A stretch of 64,000 nt of DNA from Rhizobium sp. SG_E_25_P2 (GTDB taxonomy: Bacteria; Pseudomonadota; Alphaproteobacteria; Rhizobiales; Rhizobiaceae). Location: NCBI RefSeq assembly GCF_029892285.1, contig NZ_JARXVM010000019.1:1-64000 (forward strand), in the 5' to 3' direction. The notes below the pieces were generated by a model, which searched no databases, had not been told where the DNA came from, and was given only the letters and a program-made list of their open reading frames with translations. Below, in pieces: positions 55,288 to 64,000 of the stretch. A program made the position numbers and the translations under genes. Numbering within the stretch: the first letter of the stretch is position 1; each line of letters begins with the position of its first letter.

Positions 55288-55332
55288 GCTTGAGGCCCCG
55301 AAGACAGGGGCCGGGTATCGGCCGTGAACGGA

Positions 55333-55638
55333 TCAGTGCGTCCAGGGCTGGGTGCGCGTATAGCGGAAATTGTCGATATACGAAACGGTCTTGCGGGTGG
55401 CTTCCTTGGGCTGGATCACGCGATAGGCGATGCCATGGCGCTGGGCGTAGGCTTCGGCGAGTTCCTGGGTCTCGAAGGTCAGCTTGACCTGCTGCTTCAT
55501 GTCGCCGGAACCGGTATAGCCGAACAGCGGGTCGATGACCTTGGGCTTTTCCATCTCATGCTCCAGCACCCAGAGATGGGTCTTGGCCTTGCCGGACTGC
55601 ATGGCGGTCTTGGCGGGACGGTAGATCTTGGCCGTCAT
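55333..55638 (-). CDS. NADH dehydrogenase complex I accessory subunit, NDUFS4-like
   Basis: A 101-aa homologue of the NDUFS4 (AQDQ) accessory subunit of respiratory complex I, found in alphaproteobacteria. It reads TAKIYRPAKTAMQSGKAKTHLWVLEHE, then DPLFGYTGSGDMKQQVKLTFETQELAEAYAQRHGIAYRVIQPK, matching the conserved segment that binds near the distal Q-module. It acts in the inner membrane complex on the cytosolic side. The start at 55638 (MTAKIYRP) is chosen by family convention; a frame extending to 55665 lacks support. It is between tRNA-Arg and tRNA-Pro, all on the minus strand. Confidence 0.92.
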   Translation of the reverse strand: MTAKIYRPAKTAMQSGKAKTHLWVLEHEMEKPKVIDPLFGYTGSGDMKQQVKLTFETQELAEAYAQRHGIAYRVIQPKEATRKTVSYIDNFRYTRTQPWTH

Positions 55639-55753
55639 AATCTCGGATACCTCATCAAGCATCAAAAGCGATCGTCAGTCGGCTGCTCGCCGCGACATCG
55701 GCACTGTGCCACAAAATCCTGAAAAGGAAAACAACGCGCCGCGCGTTTCAGAC

Positions 55754-55830
<77 letters not shown>

Positions 55831-55983
55831 ATCGTCTGAATGCGCTCCGATTACACGCTTGGCCCTGTCGCCGCAACAGCAAAATGGTGAAAAATAGCAG
55901 TGATGAACAAGGGGCTGTGTGTAACCGGTTTTGTCAGGCGATTTGTCACGACAAGGTGGGCGGCGCAGTCAGGCCGTGCGCCT

Positions 55984-56460
55984 TCAGGGCGCGGACGCCT
56001 TTGTGATGCTGGGACTCGAAGCCCTGTCGCCGACAGCGATTCCCAGTTTTGACGCCATGCCGCCGTTGATTTCGAGCACGAAGCGCACCGGCGCATGCGA
56101 ATCGATGATGGCGTCCGATAGCGGCGTCGTCTCGGCGCCGATATGGCGGATGACGCCCGACTCATCGATGAACAGCATGTCGAGCGGGATATAGGTGTTG
56201 CGCATCCACATATAGACGGGGCGCGTCTCGCCGAAATCGAACAGCATGCCCCGTTCCTGGGCCATGCTCTTGCGGTCCATCAGGCCGATGCGGCGCTCAT
56301 CCTCGGTGGCGGCCACTTCAACCGTAAATTTTGCCGCGCCGCCATCGGCTTTGGCGATGGTCAGCGTCTCGCGATTCGGCAACTCGGCTGTCTGGGCTGC
56401 GACAGGAGATAAAAAAAGCGCCAGGACGGCGCTTTTTAACAGGGTTCTGCGAAGGATCAC
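55984..56460 (-). CDS. DUF192 family exported protein
   Basis: A 158-aa exported protein with a signal peptide MILRRTLLKSAVLALFLSPVAA-like. The DUF192 core reads FTVEVAATEDERRIGLMDRKSMAQERGMLFDF near 49-80, followed by PVYMWMRNTYIPLDMLFIDESGVIRHIGAETTPLSD and a closing VRFVLEINGGMASKLGIAVGD, with the conserved MxN motif. Function is unknown. The start here is GTG at 56460, directly after the cold-shock gene stop at 56462; an ATG at 56493 would overlap that gene by 32 bases. The two genes are a conserved pair in Hyphomicrobiales and probably co-transcribed. Confidence 0.85.
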   Translation of the reverse strand: MILRRTLLKSAVLALFLSPVAAQTAELPNRETLTIAKADGGAAKFTVEVAATEDERRIGLMDRKSMAQERGMLFDFGETRPVYMWMRNTYIPLDMLFIDESGVIRHIGAETTPLSDAIIDSHAPVRFVLEINGGMASKLGIAVGDRASSPSITKASAP

Positions 56461-56461
56461 G

Positions 56462-57040
56462 TCAATGCGCCCGGTTGACCGGAGTGGCGACATCCGGATG
56501 GATTTCTGCGGCCATCAGCCCCTTGTCGCCGTCGCCGAAGCGCACCAGCACTGTTTGCCCCGGGCGCAGCTCGGTGATGCCGTAGCGGCGCAGCGTCTCC
56601 ATATGAACGAAAATGTCTTCGGTGCCTTCGCCGCGGGTCAGGAAGCCAAAACCCTTGGTGCGGTTGAACCACTTGACCAGAACCCGCTCAAGCCCGCTCG
56701 ACGGCGTCACCTGCACATGGGTGCGCACCGGCGGCATCTGCGAGGGATGCACCGCCGTGGACGTATCCATCGAGAGAATCCGGAAGGCCTGGTAGCCGCG
56801 GTCGCGTCGCTGGATCAGCGCCACCACGCGGGTGCCTTCGAGAATCGTCTGAAAGCCATCCCGCCTGAGGCATGTCACATGCAGGAGGACGTCGGCCGAG
56901 CCGTTGTCGGGCACGATGAAGCCGAATCCCTTGGCGACATCGAACCATTTGATCACCCCCGTGATCTCGATGAGATCGACGGGATCCGAGGCCATCTCCT
57001 CAAATATGGAGATATTCTTGGAAGAAATCCTGTCCGTCAT
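56462..57040 (-). CDS. Cold-shock domain protein with two CSDs
   Basis: A 192-aa cytoplasmic protein with two cold-shock domains (about 25-93 and 117-182). CSD1 reads ITGVIKWFDVAKGFGFIVPDNGSADVLLHV and CSD2 VLVKWFNRTKGFGFLTRGEGTEDIFVHMETL; both keep the KGFGF RNP1 residues, and RNP2 is degenerate in CSD1 (VLLHV). Such proteins bind single-stranded RNA and act as RNA chaperones; the two-domain form is usual in alphaproteobacteria. It lies next to the DUF192 gene. No cold-box was recognised in the 190 bases upstream. Confidence 0.93.
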   Translation of the reverse strand: MTDRISSKNISIFEEMASDPVDLIEITGVIKWFDVAKGFGFIVPDNGSADVLLHVTCLRRDGFQTILEGTRVVALIQRRDRGYQAFRILSMDTSTAVHPSQMPPVRTHVQVTPSSGLERVLVKWFNRTKGFGFLTRGEGTEDIFVHMETLRRYGITELRPGQTVLVRFGDGDKGLMAAEIHPDVATPVNRAH

Positions 57041-57230
57041 CCTGCCTTGCCCCTCTACGCGTCACATGCTCGGTTAACTGATTCTTCATTTCAAAGATTA
57101 ACATCCCGAAATGATACATATGCAAGTCCTGGGTGTTGCAATCCCGGACCTTTTCCTGCCAGAAATGCCTTGCCTCAAGCTGGCTTTCTGGCCAGACATG
57201 GCGCCGGTTGTTCGCTTATGAGGAAATCCA

Positions 57231-57671
57231 ATGCGTTATCTTCACACCATGGTTCGCGTCAAAGATCTGGATGCGGCGCTCGACTTCTATTGCGGCAAGT
57301 TCGGTCTTCAGGAAGTCCGCCGCATGGACAATGAGGCGGGGCGATTCACGCTCGTTTTTCTCGCCGCCTCCGAGGATGTCGAGGCCGGCAAGGCTGAGGC
57401 CGCGCCGCTGCTCGAGCTCACTTACAACTGGGACCCGGAAGACTATGCCAGCGGCCGCAATTTCGGTCACCTCGCTTATGAAGTGGACGACATCTACGCG
57501 CTCTGCGCCTCGCTGCAGGACAAGGGCGTGGTGATCAACCGTCCGCCGCGCGATGGCCGGATGGCTTTCGTTCGTTCGCCCGACGGTATTTCCATCGAGA
57601 TCCTGCAGAAGGGCGGGGCGCTTGCTCCGGCCGAGCCCTGGCTGTCGATGGCCAATACCGGCGTCTGGTAA
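57231..57671 (+). CDS. gloA: Lactoylglutathione lyase (glyoxalase I)
   Basis: A 146-aa metal-dependent enzyme that converts the methylglyoxal-glutathione hemithioacetal to S-lactoylglutathione. It reads [20 protein letters not shown], with the four metal ligands apparent: His5, Glu in [13 protein letters not shown] near 62, His in [15 protein letters not shown] near 80 and Glu in [13 protein letters not shown] near 128. Length and ligand spacing match Ni2+-type bacterial GloA. GAGGAA lies 4 bases before the start. It appears to be monocistronic. Confidence 0.95.
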   Translation: MRYLHTMVRVKDLDAALDFYCGKFGLQEVRRMDNEAGRFTLVFLAASEDVEAGKAEAAPLLELTYNWDPEDYASGRNFGHLAYEVDDIYALCASLQDKGVVINRPPRDGRMAFVRSPDGISIEILQKGGALAPAEPWLSMANTGVW

Positions 57672-57893
57672 CTTTTTCTTCACCAAGCCCGCCTATTCCG
57701 TCAGGGCCTGCCCGCAGAGGAATGCGCCGGAACGCTGTTCTGGCGCAAGTTTCAAAGGGCATAAGGTGGTCCGCGCGACGCTCCAAACCGGGTTTCGTCG
57801 CGCGATCACGCAGATGTGACGGCAGTTTACAATGCGCGAGGAGTGCTCTAACTCTTGCGCAAGAACGAGAACAGGCCTGGCGGGGATGGATAG

Positions 57894-59162
57894 TTGCGAT
57901 TGAACCGGATCATGTCACTCGTATCGAGGCCAGCAATCCGGCTCGCCCTTCTTCTCGCATCCGTCGCCTGCGTCAGCTCCTGCATGTCCTCGCCCGGCGT
58001 CGAACTCGCCGCCATCCAGACCAATGACGCGCCGCGCGCGACCGCCGCCCAGAGCGACGCCGCGACAGCGCCGCAAGACGCCTCGAAAATCGCCAGCCAG
58101 GCCTATGCCGACATCCAGTCGATGAGCGCCCGCGACGCATCCGTGGTGCCCGATTCCTGGAGCGCGGAGGAAAGCAATGGCGAGCCTGCGGCCCCCAATG
58201 TGGCGGCGGCGCAGAACAGCATCTTCTCCACCCGCGCCGGCCAACCGCAGAATGGCCAACCGGCCGGCGTCAACGCGTCCCAGAACAGCATCTATGCCGG
58301 CGCCGTGGCGCAATCGCGCGATGTCGGCGCGATCCCCTTGCCGAGCGCCGACCTGGCCAGCGAGGCGCAGGATCTTGCACTTGCCGGCCTTCCAATCCCC
58401 GAAGAACTCGCCAGCGCCGATCCCGCCGCCGCCCAGGCAGAGCAGGCCAAGGCCATGCCGTCCTACCGGGCCGCGCTGGCCAACAATGACGCCGAAACCA
58501 AAGCCAAGGCGGCGCCGCGCAGCCGCCGGGTGAAGACGCTCGCCGATTTCTTCCGCTCGTCCGTCGATGACGACAAGGAACGCAAGACCGCCTCCTTCAA
58601 CCGCTCGCGGTTTGGCGAGTCGCCGCGCCAGCTCACCACCGCCTCGATCCCCAATATGCGGACCGCAAACGTCGGCGGCGAGGATTTGCCCGGCGTCAAC
58701 GCCATGATGCCGACCGGCCGGGCGCCCGACGTTGCGGATGAGGATGATCAGCCCGCCGGCCTGATGAAGCTCGCTTCGCTTTCGGGCATGGCGCGGCTCG
58801 GGCCGAACGGGCTCTGGACCCAGACCGACGAAGTGCAGATCTCCTGTCTCAGGCCGCAACTGGTCGGCATGCTGAAAATGGTCGAGAAGCGCTACAACAA
58901 GCCCGTCATGGTCACCTCAGGCTTCCGCGATCCGCGCCACAATCGCGTCGCCGGCGGCGCGCGGCATTCGCTGCATACGCTGTGCGCGGCGGCCGACATC
59001 CAGGTCGAAGGCGTGTCGAAATGGGAACTGGCCGATTATCTGCGTTCGCTGCCTGGGCGCGGCGGCGTCGGCACCTATTGCCATACGCAATCGGTGCATG
59101 TCGATATCGGCAGCCAGCGCGACTGGAACTGGCGCTGTCGCCGCAGCTCGCGCCGCAGCTGA
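57894..59162 (+). CDS. Exported YcbK/M15-type peptidase family protein
   Basis: A 422-aa exported protein. The signal-like N-terminus (LALLLASVACVSSC) carries a plausible lipobox ending at Cys about residue 30. A long Ala/Asn/Gln-rich linker (about 45-270; repeated AAAQNSIFSTRAGQPQNGQ-like stretches) precedes the C-terminal Zn-peptidase domain: VMVTSGFRDPRHNRVAGGARHSLH near 337-360, AADIQVEGVSKWELADYLRSLPG, and VHVDIGSQRDWNWRCR. Histidines in SLHTLCAAADI and VHVDIG fit the M15 D-Ala-D-Ala-type metal site, so a cell-wall role is likely. The start is TTG 57894 with GGGGATGGA upstream; ATG 57912 is an alternative. Confidence 0.8.
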   Translation: MRLNRIMSLVSRPAIRLALLLASVACVSSCMSSPGVELAAIQTNDAPRATAAQSDAATAPQDASKIASQAYADIQSMSARDASVVPDSWSAEESNGEPAAPNVAAAQNSIFSTRAGQPQNGQPAGVNASQNSIYAGAVAQSRDVGAIPLPSADLASEAQDLALAGLPIPEELASADPAAAQAEQAKAMPSYRAALANNDAETKAKAAPRSRRVKTLADFFRSSVDDDKERKTASFNRSRFGESPRQLTTASIPNMRTANVGGEDLPGVNAMMPTGRAPDVADEDDQPAGLMKLASLSGMARLGPNGLWTQTDEVQISCLRPQLVGMLKMVEKRYNKPVMVTSGFRDPRHNRVAGGARHSLHTLCAAADIQVEGVSKWELADYLRSLPGRGGVGTYCHTQSVHVDIGSQRDWNWRCRRSSRRS

Positions 59163-59290
59163 TTCTTGTTTGAAAAGTTGGCCACAGGCCTGCATGCGCC
59201 AATTCATCCCATGGATTTTGGCGCGGCGAGGACCTATGTCCAGTCGCAACGGTTAAGCGCCGTGCAGGCGGCAGGAGCAAGGAGAGCGTC

Positions 59291-60499
59291 ATGACCCAAT
59301 TCGACATCGCCGTTATCGGCGGAGGTTTGGCGGGATCGATCGCGGCGATCGCCTCTGCGGGGCAGGGGTTTTCCGTGGCGCTGATCGCGCCGACGGGTGG
59401 CGGCGACCAACGCACGACGGCGCTGATGGATGATTCCATCCGCTTCATTGACCAGCTCGGCCTGTGGGACAGTGTCATGCCGCATGCGGCGGCGCTCGCC
59501 ACCATGCGGATCATCGATGGCACCGACCGGCTGTTGCGCGCGCCCGTCGCGTCTTTCCGCTCGAGCGAGATCGGGCTCGACGCCTTCGGTTACAATATTC
59601 CCAACGCTCCCTTTCTTGATGTCCTCGCCGAGCGCATCGCCGCGACGCCGGCGGTCACCCGCATCGACTCGGTGGTCGAGGCCTTCGATCTCCAGGGTGA
59701 AAGCCCCAGGCTGACGCTGGCGAATGGCGATGTGATCGAAGCGCGGCTGGCGGTCGGCGCCGACGGCAAACAATCGCCGACGCGGCATGCCGCCGGCATC
59801 GGCGTGAAAACCGTCGCCTATCCGCAGACGGCGCTGGTGGTGAATTTTTCCCACGACCTGCCGCATCAGAATATTTCCACCGAATTCCACACCGAGACCG
59901 GCCCCTTCACCGCCGTGCCGCTCGGCGATTTGAGATCGAGCCTGGTCTGGGTCGTCAGGCCCGAGCAGGCGACAGATCTTCTCGACATGACCGAGGAGGC
60001 GCTCAACCGGCGCATCGAGGAGAAGATGCAGTCGCTGCTCGGCAAGATCCGTATCGAGGCCAAGCTGCAGGCGTGGCCGCTGTCGGCCATGACCGCCGAA
60101 CGCTTCGGCAGTCGCGCAGTCGTGCTGGTGGGCGAGGCGGGCCACGCTTTTCCGCCGATCGGCGCGCAGGGGCTCAATTTGTCGCTGCGGGATATCCGCG
60201 ACGCCGTCGATCTCGCGGTCAAGGCGCGCGCCGCCGGCCGGCCGCTTGCGATCGGCGAGGCCTATGACCGGGCGCGGCGCTTCGACGTGGTCAGCCGCAC
60301 GGCGGGGGTGGATCTGCTCAACCGCTCGCTGCTGTCGAATTTCCTGCCGGTGCAGATGCTGCGCGCGGCCGGCATCCATCTGCTCGCCAGCCTGCCGCCG
60401 CTCCGGCATTTCATGATGAATGAGGGCGTGTCGCCGGGCCGGGCGTTAAAACGCCTGCCGGAATTGCTACGGGAAAAGGTCGGGCGGCAGCGCGCCTGA
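59291..60499 (+). CDS. UbiH/UbiF-family FAD hydroxylase
   Basis: A 402-aa FAD-dependent monooxygenase of the ubiquinone hydroxylase family. It has the N-terminal dinucleotide site FDIAVIGGGLAGSIAAIASA at 4-23, RTTALMDDSIRFIDQLGLW near 41-59, the DG motif AVGADGKQSPTR near 154-165, and VVLVGEAGHAFPPIGAQGLNLSLRDI near 275-300. These enzymes hydroxylate the benzoquinone ring in ubiquinone synthesis; which position (UbiH, UbiF, UbiL or VisC-like) cannot be told. AAGGAGAG precedes the start. It ends overlapping the 3' end of the convergent AEC transporter gene by 33 bases. Confidence 0.9.
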   Translation: MTQFDIAVIGGGLAGSIAAIASAGQGFSVALIAPTGGGDQRTTALMDDSIRFIDQLGLWDSVMPHAAALATMRIIDGTDRLLRAPVASFRSSEIGLDAFGYNIPNAPFLDVLAERIAATPAVTRIDSVVEAFDLQGESPRLTLANGDVIEARLAVGADGKQSPTRHAAGIGVKTVAYPQTALVVNFSHDLPHQNISTEFHTETGPFTAVPLGDLRSSLVWVVRPEQATDLLDMTEEALNRRIEEKMQSLLGKIRIEAKLQAWPLSAMTAERFGSRAVVLVGEAGHAFPPIGAQGLNLSLRDIRDAVDLAVKARAAGRPLAIGEAYDRARRFDVVSRTAGVDLLNRSLLSNFLPVQMLRAAGIHLLASLPPLRHFMMNEGVSPGRALKRLPELLREKVGRQRA

Positions 60500-61429
60500 T
60501 TTGAACAGATAAAGCGCGCCCGAAACGCTGGCCACCGAGATCACCGTGGTGATCAGCACGGCTGCCGAGGCGCGCTCCTGCCAGATCCCATATTGCTGGG
60601 CGATGACGAAGACATTGGTCGCGGTCGGCAGCGCCGCCAGCAGCACGGCGGTTTCCACCCAGATGGCGGGATAATTTCCAAACAGGCTCATCGCCAGATA
60701 CATCAGCGCCGGCAGCACGGCGAGCTTCAAGGGCGCCAGCGCATAGATCTCCTGCGGAACGCGCTTGAGCGGCCTCAGCGCCAGCGTCACGCCCATGGCG
60801 AACAGCGCGCAAGGGGCGGCGGCCAGCGCCAGATTGTCGATCATGGTCTGCAGCGGTTTCGGGGCGGAAAAGCCAGTGGCGGCGGCGATGAAGCCGGCGG
60901 CGGTGGCGATGATGAAGGGATGGGTGACGATTTTGCGGCCGACATCCCCAGCCAGCGCGAGCGCCGGGCGCTTTTCTTGTCCGTCAAAGGCCATCAGCGC
61001 GGGCGCTGCGATGAAATGGGCCATATTCTCGAAGGCGAAGATCAGCGCCAGCGGCAGCGCCGCCTGTTCGCCGAAAGCTGCGAGCGCCAGCCCTGGGCCG
61101 AGATAGCCGATATTGCCATAGGCGGCGGCGAGCGCCTGCACAGTCGATTCGCCCACCGGGCTGCGGCGGAGCAGGCGGGCGAACAGGAAGGCGATCAAAA
61201 ACACCGTATAGGTGGCGGCAAGGCTGGTGAGGATGAAATCGAAGCGGGTAAGTTCGGCGATCGGCGTGCGGCCGATGATCTTGAAGAACAGCGCCGGCAG
61301 CGCGATGTAGACGATGAAGAAATTCAGCCAGCCCAGCGCCGACGCATCGAGTTTCCTCAGCCGCCCCGAGATATAGCCGAGCAGAATCAGGCCGAAAAAC
61401 GGGACGACGAGGGCGGAGATTTCGGCCAT
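60467..61429 (-). CDS. AEC family transporter
   Basis: A 320-aa inner-membrane protein with ten hydrophobic helices. It reads MAEISALVVPFFGLILLGYISGRLRKLDASALGWLNFFIVYIALPALFFKI, typical of the auxin-efflux-carrier (AEC) family, and ends VAGVLTPG-like repeats are absent; later segments include AAYGNIGYLGPGLALAAFGEQAALPLALIFAFENM near 116-150 and LATGAAPCALFAMG-like FAMGVTLALRPLKRVPQE near 215. Bacterial members export organic acids or similar anions, but the substrate is not known. Its 3' end overlaps the UbiH-type gene, and it lies 15 bases from ccdA. Confidence 0.87.
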   Translation of the reverse strand: MAEISALVVPFFGLILLGYISGRLRKLDASALGWLNFFIVYIALPALFFKIIGRTPIAELTRFDFILTSLAATYTVFLIAFLFARLLRRSPVGESTVQALAAAYGNIGYLGPGLALAAFGEQAALPLALIFAFENMAHFIAAPALMAFDGQEKRPALALAGDVGRKIVTHPFIIATAAGFIAAATGFSAPKPLQTMIDNLALAAAPCALFAMGVTLALRPLKRVPQEIYALAPLKLAVLPALMYLAMSLFGNYPAIWVETAVLLAALPTATNVFVIAQQYGIWQERASAAVLITTVISVASVSGALYLFKSGALPPDLFP

Positions 61430-61444
61430 GCCAAACGCCTTTGC

Positions 61445-62194
61445 TCAGCCGATCCGCGACAGGATCGGAAAGGTCTGCTGGAACCAGATGGCGATGTCGC
61501 CGATATAGCCGAAAATGAAGGCGAGGCCGGTCAGCACCAGGAGCGCCCCGAGCGCTTTCTCCACCAGGCCGAGATGGCGGCGGAAGCGGGTGAGGAAGGC
61601 CAGGAAAGCGCCTGAAAAAGCCGCCGCCAGCCAGAAGGGCAGGGCAAGCCCCAACGAATAGACCGACAGCAGCGCCGCGCCCTGGCCGACCGTGTCGCTC
61701 GCCGCCGCCACGCCGAGGATCGCGCCGAGAATGGGGCCGATGCAGGGCGTCCAGCCAAAGGCGAAGGCTAGGCCCATCACATAGGCCCCCGTCCAGGTGG
61801 CCGGCCTGCCGCCCGACTGGAAACGCGCCTCGCGCGAGAAAAAGGGTATGCGCACCAGGCCGAGGAAATTCAGGCCCATCAGGATGATCAACAGGCCGCC
61901 GATCTGGGCGAGAATGTCGATATGCTGGCGCAGCGCCATGCCGATAGAGCTGGCGCTGGCGCCAAGCGCGATGAACACGGTGGAAAAGCCTAGCGTAAAA
62001 AACAGCGCGGCGATCATCACCGACCGGCGCGGCCGACGATCCCCGGTCGATTGGTCCGGATTGGCGAATTCCTCGATCGACACGCCGGCCATATAGCAGA
62101 GATAGGGCGGAACCAGCGGCAGCACGCAGGGCGACAGGAAGGACAGGGCGCCGGCGACCAGCGCGCTCAGATAGGAAATGTCGGCGCCAGCCAA
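61445..62194 (-). CDS. ccdA: Cytochrome c biogenesis protein CcdA
   Basis: A 249-aa inner-membrane protein with six helices that carries electrons from cytosolic thioredoxin to the periplasm for cytochrome c maturation. The first redox cysteine sits in GALSFLSPCVLPLVPPYLCYMAG near 15-37 and the second in AFGWTPCIGPILGAIL near 155-170, the two conserved proline-flanked cysteines of the family. The start at 62194 gives a typical N-terminus MAGADISYLSALVAGAL. It is the first gene of the pair with the AEC transporter; a plain promoter region of 215 bases lies between it and tRNA-Lys. Confidence 0.93.
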   Translation of the reverse strand: MAGADISYLSALVAGALSFLSPCVLPLVPPYLCYMAGVSIEEFANPDQSTGDRRPRRSVMIAALFFTLGFSTVFIALGASASSIGMALRQHIDILAQIGGLLIILMGLNFLGLVRIPFFSREARFQSGGRPATWTGAYVMGLAFAFGWTPCIGPILGAILGVAAASDTVGQGAALLSVYSLGLALPFWLAAAFSGAFLAFLTRFRRHLGLVEKALGALLVLTGLAFIFGYIGDIAIWFQQTFPILSRIG

Positions 62195-62409
62195 GGCGGC
62201 CTCCTTACCCAGACAATGTCGGCCCGTAAAATCGAACCCGCGTGAATTCAGCGCTGTTTAGCCGAGGCCAGGGGCCCGCGCCAGTCACCATTTGTTGACG
62301 ACGGTACGCCGGCCCAAAAAATCTTCGCCAAACGGGTTGACCGGCCCGGCGGCTTTACTTATGACACGCCCACTTCCAAGGAACGGCGCTTCGCCGGTTT
62401 CGAATTTGG

Positions 62410-62485
62410 GAGAGCGTAGCTCAGCCGGTAGAGCAACTGACTTTTAATCAGTAGGTCATGGGTTCGAATCCCATCGCTCTCACCA
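62410..62485 (+). tRNA. tRNA-Lys (UUU)
   Basis: A 76-base cloverleaf with acceptor GAGAGCG/CGCTCTC, D arm GCTCAGCCGGTAGAGC, anticodon stem-loop CTGA-CTTTTAA-TCAG (anticodon UUU), T loop GGTTCGAATCC and encoded CCA. It is followed 20 bases later by tRNA-Val. Confidence 0.97.
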
Positions 62486-62505
62486 CTTTCGCAGTCACCT
62501 TGCGG

Positions 62506-62581
<76 letters not shown>

Positions 62582-62792
62582 TTTCTTTACAAGATGCATT
62601 TTCGAGAGATCGGTTCGCAAACCGTATTCTCAGGCGCATCTCAAACGCTCGGGCTTTATAGAAAGCCGAAAGGTCACGCTCGGACGAAGCCGAAAGATTG
62701 TCGGCTAGGCAAGTTCCGTTTCGGTCTCCCCCTTGAAATCCCTCTCCCCAATCTCGACCTTATCCGCCGACCCCAAAGCCATAGGAGAGCCC

Positions 62793-62888
62793 ATGAAATC
62801 GCCCTTCATCCGCTGGACGACCTATATCCTGCTCGGATTGACCGCCGTGTCGATCGTGGCGGCGGATTTTTTGGCGGTGGCGCAGTAG
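62793..62888 (+). CDS. 31-residue single-helix membrane peptide
   Basis: A 31-aa peptide translated by hand: it starts MKSPFIRWTTYILLG, continues with LTAVSIVAADFLAVA and ends in Q. One hydrophobic helix (about 10-29) follows a short basic start, so it should insert in the inner membrane with the N-terminus in the cytosol. GGAGA lies 4 bases before the ATG, and a strong 11-bp hairpin begins at the stop. No partner gene is adjacent. I do not recognise it; the start and stop signals make translation likely. Confidence 0.55.
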   Translation: MKSPFIRWTTYILLGLTAVSIVAADFLAVAQ

Positions 62889-62914
62889 CGAAGGCCGGAA
62901 GGGCCGGCCTTCGC
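62888..62914. terminator. Hairpin between the small peptide gene and the chemoreceptor
   Basis: Bases 62888-62898 (GCGAAGGCCGG) pair perfectly with 62904-62914 around an AAGGG loop. No U tract is seen on either strand, so termination is uncertain, but its position between convergent genes fits. Confidence 0.55.
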
Positions 62915-62930
62915 GGGTCAACTCGTTGTA

Positions 62931-64000
62931 TTAGGCCGCGCGGCGATGGGCGGCGTGCTGGGCGTCGGCGCGGTCGATCTTGAATTCGGCCAGCAGATGG
63001 GCGAGCTTTTCCGCCTCGCGGGCGAGGCTGACGCCGGCGGCGTTCATCTCTTCCACCATGGCGGCATTGTGCTGGGTCGCCTGATCCATGTGATTGACCG
63101 AGGTGTTGACCTCGCCGAGCCCGACAGATTGCTCCTGGGCGGCGGTGGCGATCGCGTCCATGTGGATGGTGATCGCCTGCACATGATCGGCGATGTCGCG
63201 CAGGCCGCGGCCGGTGTCGTCGACCAGACGGACGCCTTCCTCGACGGCGGTGGCCGAGTTGCCGATCAGCGTCTTGATTTCCTTGGCGGCATTGGCCGAA
63301 CGCTGGGCGAGTTCGCGCACTTCCTGGGCCACGACCGCAAATCCCTTGCCGGCTTCGCCAGCGCGGGCGGCCTCGACGCCGGCGTTCAGCGCCAGCAGGT
63401 TGGTTTGGAAGGCGATTTCGTCGATGACGCCGATGATCTGGCTGATCTGGCGCGAGGCGGTCTCGATCCGCCCCATGGCCGAGACGGCGTCCGACACGAC
63501 CTTGCCGGACTGTTCGGCCTTGGAGCGCGTGTCGCGGACGATGTCGCGGGCTTCGCCGGAGCGGCGTGAGGTCGCCTTGACATTGGCGGTGATCTGCTCG
63601 AGCGCTGCGGCGGTCTGTTCCAGCGACGCCGCCTGTTGCTCCGTGCGCTTGGAGAGATTGTCGGTGGCCTGGGCGATTTCGCTGCTGCCGCCGCGCACTG
63701 CGCCCGCCGTTCCGCCAACCGCCACCAGCGCATCGCGCAACTGTTCCACCGAAGCGTTGAAGTCGTGACGGAGCGGTTCGAATTGTGGCGCGAAGGCGTC
63801 GCGGATCTCGCAGAGAAGATCGCCGGCGGCCATGCGCTTCAGCCCCTGGGCCAGCGCTCCCGTCGCCTTTTCCAGCCTTTGATTGGCGTCCGCCTCGGCG
63901 CGGGCCTGCAATTGGGCGCGTTCGGCTTCGGCGCGATCGCGATTTGCGGCGGCTTCGTCTTCCATCGCCGCATTGCGGATCGCCGCCTGGCGGAACACTT
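62931..64000 (-). CDS. Methyl-accepting chemotaxis protein, 5' end outside the window
   Basis: The C-terminal 355 residues of a chemoreceptor; the reading frame runs off the right edge, so sensor, membrane and most HAMP parts are missing. Visible are helices rich in Ala, Glu and Arg ([16 protein letters not shown]-like), a HAMP-like segment [17 protein letters not shown], and the signalling tip [19 protein letters not shown] followed by [24 protein letters not shown]. It ends [14 protein letters not shown] without the W-x-x-F tether. It resembles the receptors at 10962 and 18438 but is separately encoded. Confidence 0.92.
   Translation of the reverse strand, partial: VFRQAAIRNAAMEDEAAANRDRAEAERAQLQARAEADANQRLEKATGALAQGLKRMAAGDLLCEIRDAFAPQFEPLRHDFNASVEQLRDALVAVGGTAGAVRGGSSEIAQATDNLSKRTEQQAASLEQTAAALEQITANVKATSRRSGEARDIVRDTRSKAEQSGKVVSDAVSAMGRIETASRQISQIIGVIDEIAFQTNLLALNAGVEAARAGEAGKGFAVVAQEVRELAQRSANAAKEIKTLIGNSATAVEEGVRLVDDTGRGLRDIADHVQAITIHMDAIATAAQEQSVGLGEVNTSVNHMDQATQHNAAMVEEMNAAGVSLAREAEKLAHLLAEFKIDRADAQHAAHRRAA

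Overview
The window looks like chromosome of a GC-rich alphaproteobacterium of the order Hyphomicrobiales (Rhizobiales). This rests on known gene neighbourhoods rather than a database search. The minus-strand run pyrB - pyrC-like - plsY - dprA - topA - rnr - DUF983 - MFS - rpmG and the set degP - rarA ... crcB - rluA-type - HAD - ATP12 chaperone are typical of that order. So are a B12-dependent ribonucleotide reductase, an Omp25/RopB-like porin, a two-domain cold-shock protein next to a DUF192 gene, and an NDUFS4-like complex I subunit. Most of the window is housekeeping DNA. There is no integrase, IS element, CRISPR array or prophage.

Region by region. 1-8 kb: small hypothetical gene, outer-membrane beta-barrel protein, a minus-strand signalling operon (Cys-less sulfite-oxidase-fold periplasmic protein, hybrid histidine kinase with Hpt, HD-GYP response regulator), tRNA-Leu(UAA), an AT-rich RTX-type protein and WrbA. 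8-13.5 kb: CinA-like MoaB-fold protein, a tandem universal stress protein behind an FNR/FixK-type box, xanthine phosphoribosyltransferase, and a chemoreceptor with a CheR-tether-like tail followed by a free periplasmic PDC-like protein. 14-21 kb: nrdJ, a second chemoreceptor, an exported histidine phosphatase. 21-27.5 kb: membrane-anchored FMN glutamate-synthase-like protein, DegP-like protease, RarA, a GT-A glycosyltransferase and S-formylglutathione hydrolase. 27.5-28.0 kb: three head-to-tail copies of a 165-bp palindromic repeat. 28-33.1 kb (minus): lipoprotein, a GH12-like domain fused to RTX repeats, the ATP12 chaperone, a HAD phosphatase, an RluA-type pseudouridine synthase and CrcB. 33-37 kb (minus): Phd-like antitoxin with PemK/MazF-like toxin, DUF188 protein, P1 peptidase, periplasmic binding protein. 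37-41 kb (plus): flavin reductase, CoxD-like MoxR ATPase, CoxE-like VWA protein and a split XdhC/CoxI pair, without the molybdenum hydroxylase they would serve. 41-53 kb: the conserved nucleic-acid, pyrimidine and phospholipid genes. 53-62 kb: small membrane proteins, tRNA-Arg, tRNA-Pro, complex I subunit, DUF192 and double cold-shock pair, glyoxalase I, an M15-type peptidase, a UbiH-type hydroxylase, an AEC transporter and CcdA. 62.4-64 kb: tRNA-Lys, tRNA-Val, a 31-residue membrane peptide, and a third chemoreceptor cut by the right edge.

Main themes are environmental sensing (three chemoreceptors, a phosphorelay likely ending in cyclic-di-GMP hydrolysis, a low-oxygen box), secreted RTX proteins, and molybdoenzyme maturation. 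The best candidates for new biology are the GH12-RTX fusion translationally coupled to the ATP12 gene, the phosphorelay headed by a sulfite-oxidase-fold protein that cannot ligate molybdenum, and the 165-bp repeat array. All names are assigned by reading motifs and recalling families; no searches were run.
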